Shown: positions 33,941-36,011 of the stretch, in pieces | Position numbering within the stretch: the stretch's first letter is position 1 | Layout of the letters: each line of letters begins with the position of its first letter | Assembly: GCA_003134075.1 (NCBI GenBank) | Contig: PLAI01000186.1 | Span: 15,902-51,912 of the forward strand | Length of the DNA stretch: 36,011 bases | Origin: Methylocystaceae bacterium | GTDB taxonomy: Bacteria > Pseudomonadota > Alphaproteobacteria > Rhizobiales > Beijerinckiaceae | Direction: 5' to 3' | Notes under the pieces: generated by a model | Told to the model about the DNA's origin: nothing | Seen by the model: the letters and a program-made list of their open reading frames with translations, nothing else | The model's database searches: none | Position numbers and translations under genes: made by a program

Positions 33941-35308
33941 ATGGCGAAGCTTGTCGGATTGACGGTCCTGGAACTCAAGGCGCTGAAGGCTCGCGGCAAG
34001 CCTTACGAGGTCCGTGACCCCGCCGTGACCGGCGGTTATGTGGTCGTTTGGCCGTCGAAAGCCTTGTCCTACGTGGTGCGATTCCGCTTTCAGAACGCCA
34101 ACAAGAAAGTAACGCTTGGCCGCTTCGACCCTGACGCCAACGGTCTCGGCGAAATTCGCGCCCTGGCGCGCGAGGCGCAAAATCAGTTGACGGCGGCGCG
34201 CAAGCCATCGGCGGAGGCCTTGGACCCCGCCGCCGCCAAGAAGGCCGCTCGACTTGCCGCCGCGCAAGCCATTCAGAAGGAGCGTGCAGTCGTCAAGGCG
34301 GCCAACGAGCCGCAGCCCGACGTCTTCGGCAAAGTGGTGGAGATTTATCTCGCCACGCATGGCCACAATTTGCGAGCGTCCACCAAGAAAGAGATTGCGC
34401 GCCTGTTCGAGAAGGAATTAAGCGCCTGGAAGAAACGCCGCCTTGGGGAAATTGAAACGGCGGACGTTCATGCCGCGCTCGATGCTATTACGGCGCGCGG
34501 GGCGGAAATTACCGCCAACAGGCTGCATTCCTATTTGCGCCATTTATTCGTTTGGGCGATAGGCCGCAAAATGATCGCAGCCTCGCCACTCGACGGCGTG
34601 AGTAAACCAACCTCCGAAAAAAACCGCGCCAGGTCACGGGCGCTCGACAACGCCGAATTGGCCCTCGTTTGGAAAGGCGCTGCCGCGCTCGGTTTTCCAT
34701 TCGGACCATTTTTTCAACTTGCCATTCTGCTTGGCGCTCGTCGCAATGAACTCAGTGGAATGAAGTGGTCCGAAATTGATTTTGAAGAAGCGGTTTGGGT
34801 AATTCCCAAAGAACGTTCGAAAAACGGCCAACAGCACGAATTACCTCTCGCGCCACAAGTCGTGGCGCTACTCGAATCGTTGCCGCGATTCGATGGACCA
34901 TATGTGTTCAGTTCTGGCGATACGCCGGTCAGCGGCCACTCAAAAGCGAAGCAACGACTCGATAAAAGCACCACTGCAACCAATGGCGGTCAGGTGCTCA
35001 AGGAATTTGTCGTTCATGATTTACGACGTTCTTTTGCGACCGGCCTGCAACGGCTCGGCGTGCCGATCGAAGTGACTGAATATTGCCTCAATCACAAAGG
35101 CGAGAGTTTTGCGGGAATCCGTGGAGTTTATCAGCGCCACGATTACCGCGAAGAAATGCGCGTCGCGCTCGTACGTTGGGCGAAGCATATCGAAGCGCTT
35201 ACGATGGAGCAAACGAAAGACCGGGCAAGATTATCGAACTTGCGACGACGCGGGCCTCGGCATGACCAATGTTCACGAACGGCTCGCAAAGGCGATCGAC
35301 AACTCTGA
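33941..35308 (+). CDS. P4-type tyrosine integrase, probably frameshifted at its C-terminus
   Basis: 455 residues as read. N-terminal DUF4102-like arm-binding region (VRDPAVTGGYVVVWPSKALSY), core-binding domain (about 125-220) and catalytic domain with Arg267 (LLGARRNELSG), Lys in RSKNGQQHELPL, HDLRRSFATGL and Tyr in RGVYQRHDY. It cuts and joins DNA at the tRNA-His site to its left. GGAGAG lies about ten bases before the ATG. After RWAKHIEALTMEQTK the read frame becomes Arg-rich and unlike relatives, whereas the neighbouring frame gives KIIELATTRA and stops at 35265, a normal integrase end. A 1-base loss near 35218 is therefore likely. The catalytic core is not affected. Confidence 0.88.
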   Translation: MAKLVGLTVLELKALKARGKPYEVRDPAVTGGYVVVWPSKALSYVVRFRFQNANKKVTLGRFDPDANGLGEIRALAREAQNQLTAARKPSAEALDPAAAKKAARLAAAQAIQKERAVVKAANEPQPDVFGKVVEIYLATHGHNLRASTKKEIARLFEKELSAWKKRRLGEIETADVHAALDAITARGAEITANRLHSYLRHLFVWAIGRKMIAASPLDGVSKPTSEKNRARSRALDNAELALVWKGAAALGFPFGPFFQLAILLGARRNELSGMKWSEIDFEEAVWVIPKERSKNGQQHELPLAPQVVALLESLPRFDGPYVFSSGDTPVSGHSKAKQRLDKSTTATNGGQVLKEFVVHDLRRSFATGLQRLGVPIEVTEYCLNHKGESFAGIRGVYQRHDYREEMRVALVRWAKHIEALTMEQTKDRARLSNLRRRGPRHDQCSRTARKGDRQL

Positions 35309-35676
35309 GGAAGAGCGCAAAGAGAGTCGACAGGTCGTGATTGCGCCTCGTCAGCATGATCGGGATTTGCTTATCGACACTCTGACATTATTGGCTTCCT
35401 TCGATCGGGCGAGCCTACAAGCGCGTTTCGCGCGTCAAGCCGCAAAACGAACTTTCCGACATCGGTACACGCGCATCCGACTTTTCGACGCGGCTGCGTG
35501 ATCCAAAATGCTCGGTTACACGCGCCCGTGAGGAATTGGCGCAGCGACTCGAAGATATGCGCCCGTTCGCCGAGGAGAGGTGCGCGGCGCTGACGCGCCG
35601 GGCCGAACACGTCGAGCGCGGGGTCACCGGCGGTGGCGATGTGAAAGTCATCAAGCTGAAGGGAAATCGCATTTGA
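35262..35676 (+). pseudogene. Element-borne hypothetical gene, frameshifted
   Basis: An ATG at 35262 overlaps the TGA of the inferred native integrase end (ATGA). The first frame, MTNVHERLAKAIDNSEEERK and on to about residue 47, is polar and helical, but stops at 35501 after an Arg-rich stretch. From about 35402 the next frame (+1) continues well: VSRVKPQNELSDIGTRASDF, then TRAREELAQRLEDMRPFAEE, and ends VIKLKGNRI at 35676. Joined, this is about 138 residues with a helical, coiled-coil-like C-terminal half. One extra base near 35402 explains the break. I know no family; it may be an accessory gene of this integrase type. Confidence 0.55.
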
Positions 35677-35951
35677 ACGCGTCCCGCTTCCTCTTTTTAA
35701 CTGTTGTCGCGCGGAACGCATTGCTCGGCGAGCAGCGCGGCACGGATCAAACCCGCAGGCAGGGACGACGACTTATTTGCGAGCCTCGTCGCAGCTTAAA
35801 TCCTTCGCCCGTGCCCCTGCGTTGTGACGCCCTCAGGCCGCTACGACCGCGCCCCCGCATAGTCGTAAAGACCAATTCATCCCAAAGAAAGTATTAGTAG
35901 AGCTTAGTTGCACAATTAAAGCGTATTCGTGGCTGTGTCCCTTGTTTTCGC
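35677..35951. other. Gene-free stretch inside the element edge
   Basis: No credible gene, hairpin or repeat is seen. Open frames lack RBS and composition. The A/T-rich part at 35860-35940 leads into the promoter at 35952. Confidence 0.4.
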
Positions 35952-35988
35952 TTGACGCCGCGCGGCGGCGCTCCTATAAGTGCGCCAA
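35952..35988 (+). promoter_or_regulatory. Strong sigma-70 type promoter reading out of the window
   Basis: TTGACG (35952-35957), a 17-base spacer of nearly only G and C, and TATAAG (35975-35980). Transcription would start near 35987. The C before TTGAC and the form of the boxes match alphaproteobacterial housekeeping promoters, such as those of rRNA, tRNA or ribosomal protein genes. The driven gene lies beyond 36011. Confidence 0.7.
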
Positions 35989-36011
35989 TACGCCGCACCC
36001 CAAGTCACCCA

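Overview
The window is high-GC, densely packed DNA that reads as the chromosome of an alphaproteobacterium, most likely of the order Hyphomicrobiales (Rhizobiales). The indications are two Omp25/Omp31-type outer-membrane barrels, an HWE-family histidine kinase, a DUF1134/EipA-type envelope protein, a YciI-EVE pair, a DUF1214-DUF1254-like pair next to a penicillin-binding protein, and a tRNA-His remnant with A73 and no G-1:C73 signature. A methylotroph-type family (Methylocystaceae or Beijerinckiaceae) is a guess only; no diagnostic C1 gene is present.

Layout, left to right. 1-3000: the tail of an ABC exporter, a small conserved gene, an exported SAM-hydrolase-family protein and an outer-membrane barrel with a clear terminator. 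3217-10032: a tripartite exporter operon of membrane-fusion protein, RbbA/YhiH-type fused ABC protein, YhhJ-type permease and NodT-type outer-membrane lipoprotein. The fused ABC gene is broken twice, by a 2-base loss near 5370 and an in-frame TAG at 5973. 10214-13946: a MORN-repeat membrane protein, a HTH plus periplasmic-binding-like regulator, a HdeA/HdeB-like protein and two small exported proteins. 14142-22253: an orphan TAXI-type binding protein, an HWE sensor kinase, YciI-EVE, a membrane-anchored coiled-coil protein, then cysQ - DUF1134/EipA-like - Kir channel, and a creatininase-family amidohydrolase. 22306-32927: a second Omp31-type barrel, a 25-residue membrane microprotein gene overlapping an OmpR/EnvZ-type pair, the DUF1214/DUF1254-like pair, a bifunctional PBP1A, a YcgN-type cysteine-cluster protein, and a PepSY-like - response regulator - kinase operon followed by a small lipoprotein.

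33725-36011 is the edge of a mobile element. The 3' half of a tRNA-His gene, on the minus strand and with encoded CCA, lies 170 bases before a P4-type tyrosine integrase. That integrase and the small gene after it both appear to carry frameshifts. The last 60 bases hold a near-consensus sigma-70 promoter reading out of the window.

Functionally most of the window concerns the cell envelope: export, outer-membrane barrels, peptidoglycan synthesis, periplasmic sensing and ion flux. No single operon reads as a completely new system. The most unusual items are the microprotein-regulator overlap, the doubly broken ABC fusion, the tRNA-His attachment remnant, and a histidine kinase whose H-box proline is replaced by isoleucine. 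All identifications come from reading motifs; no database search was run.
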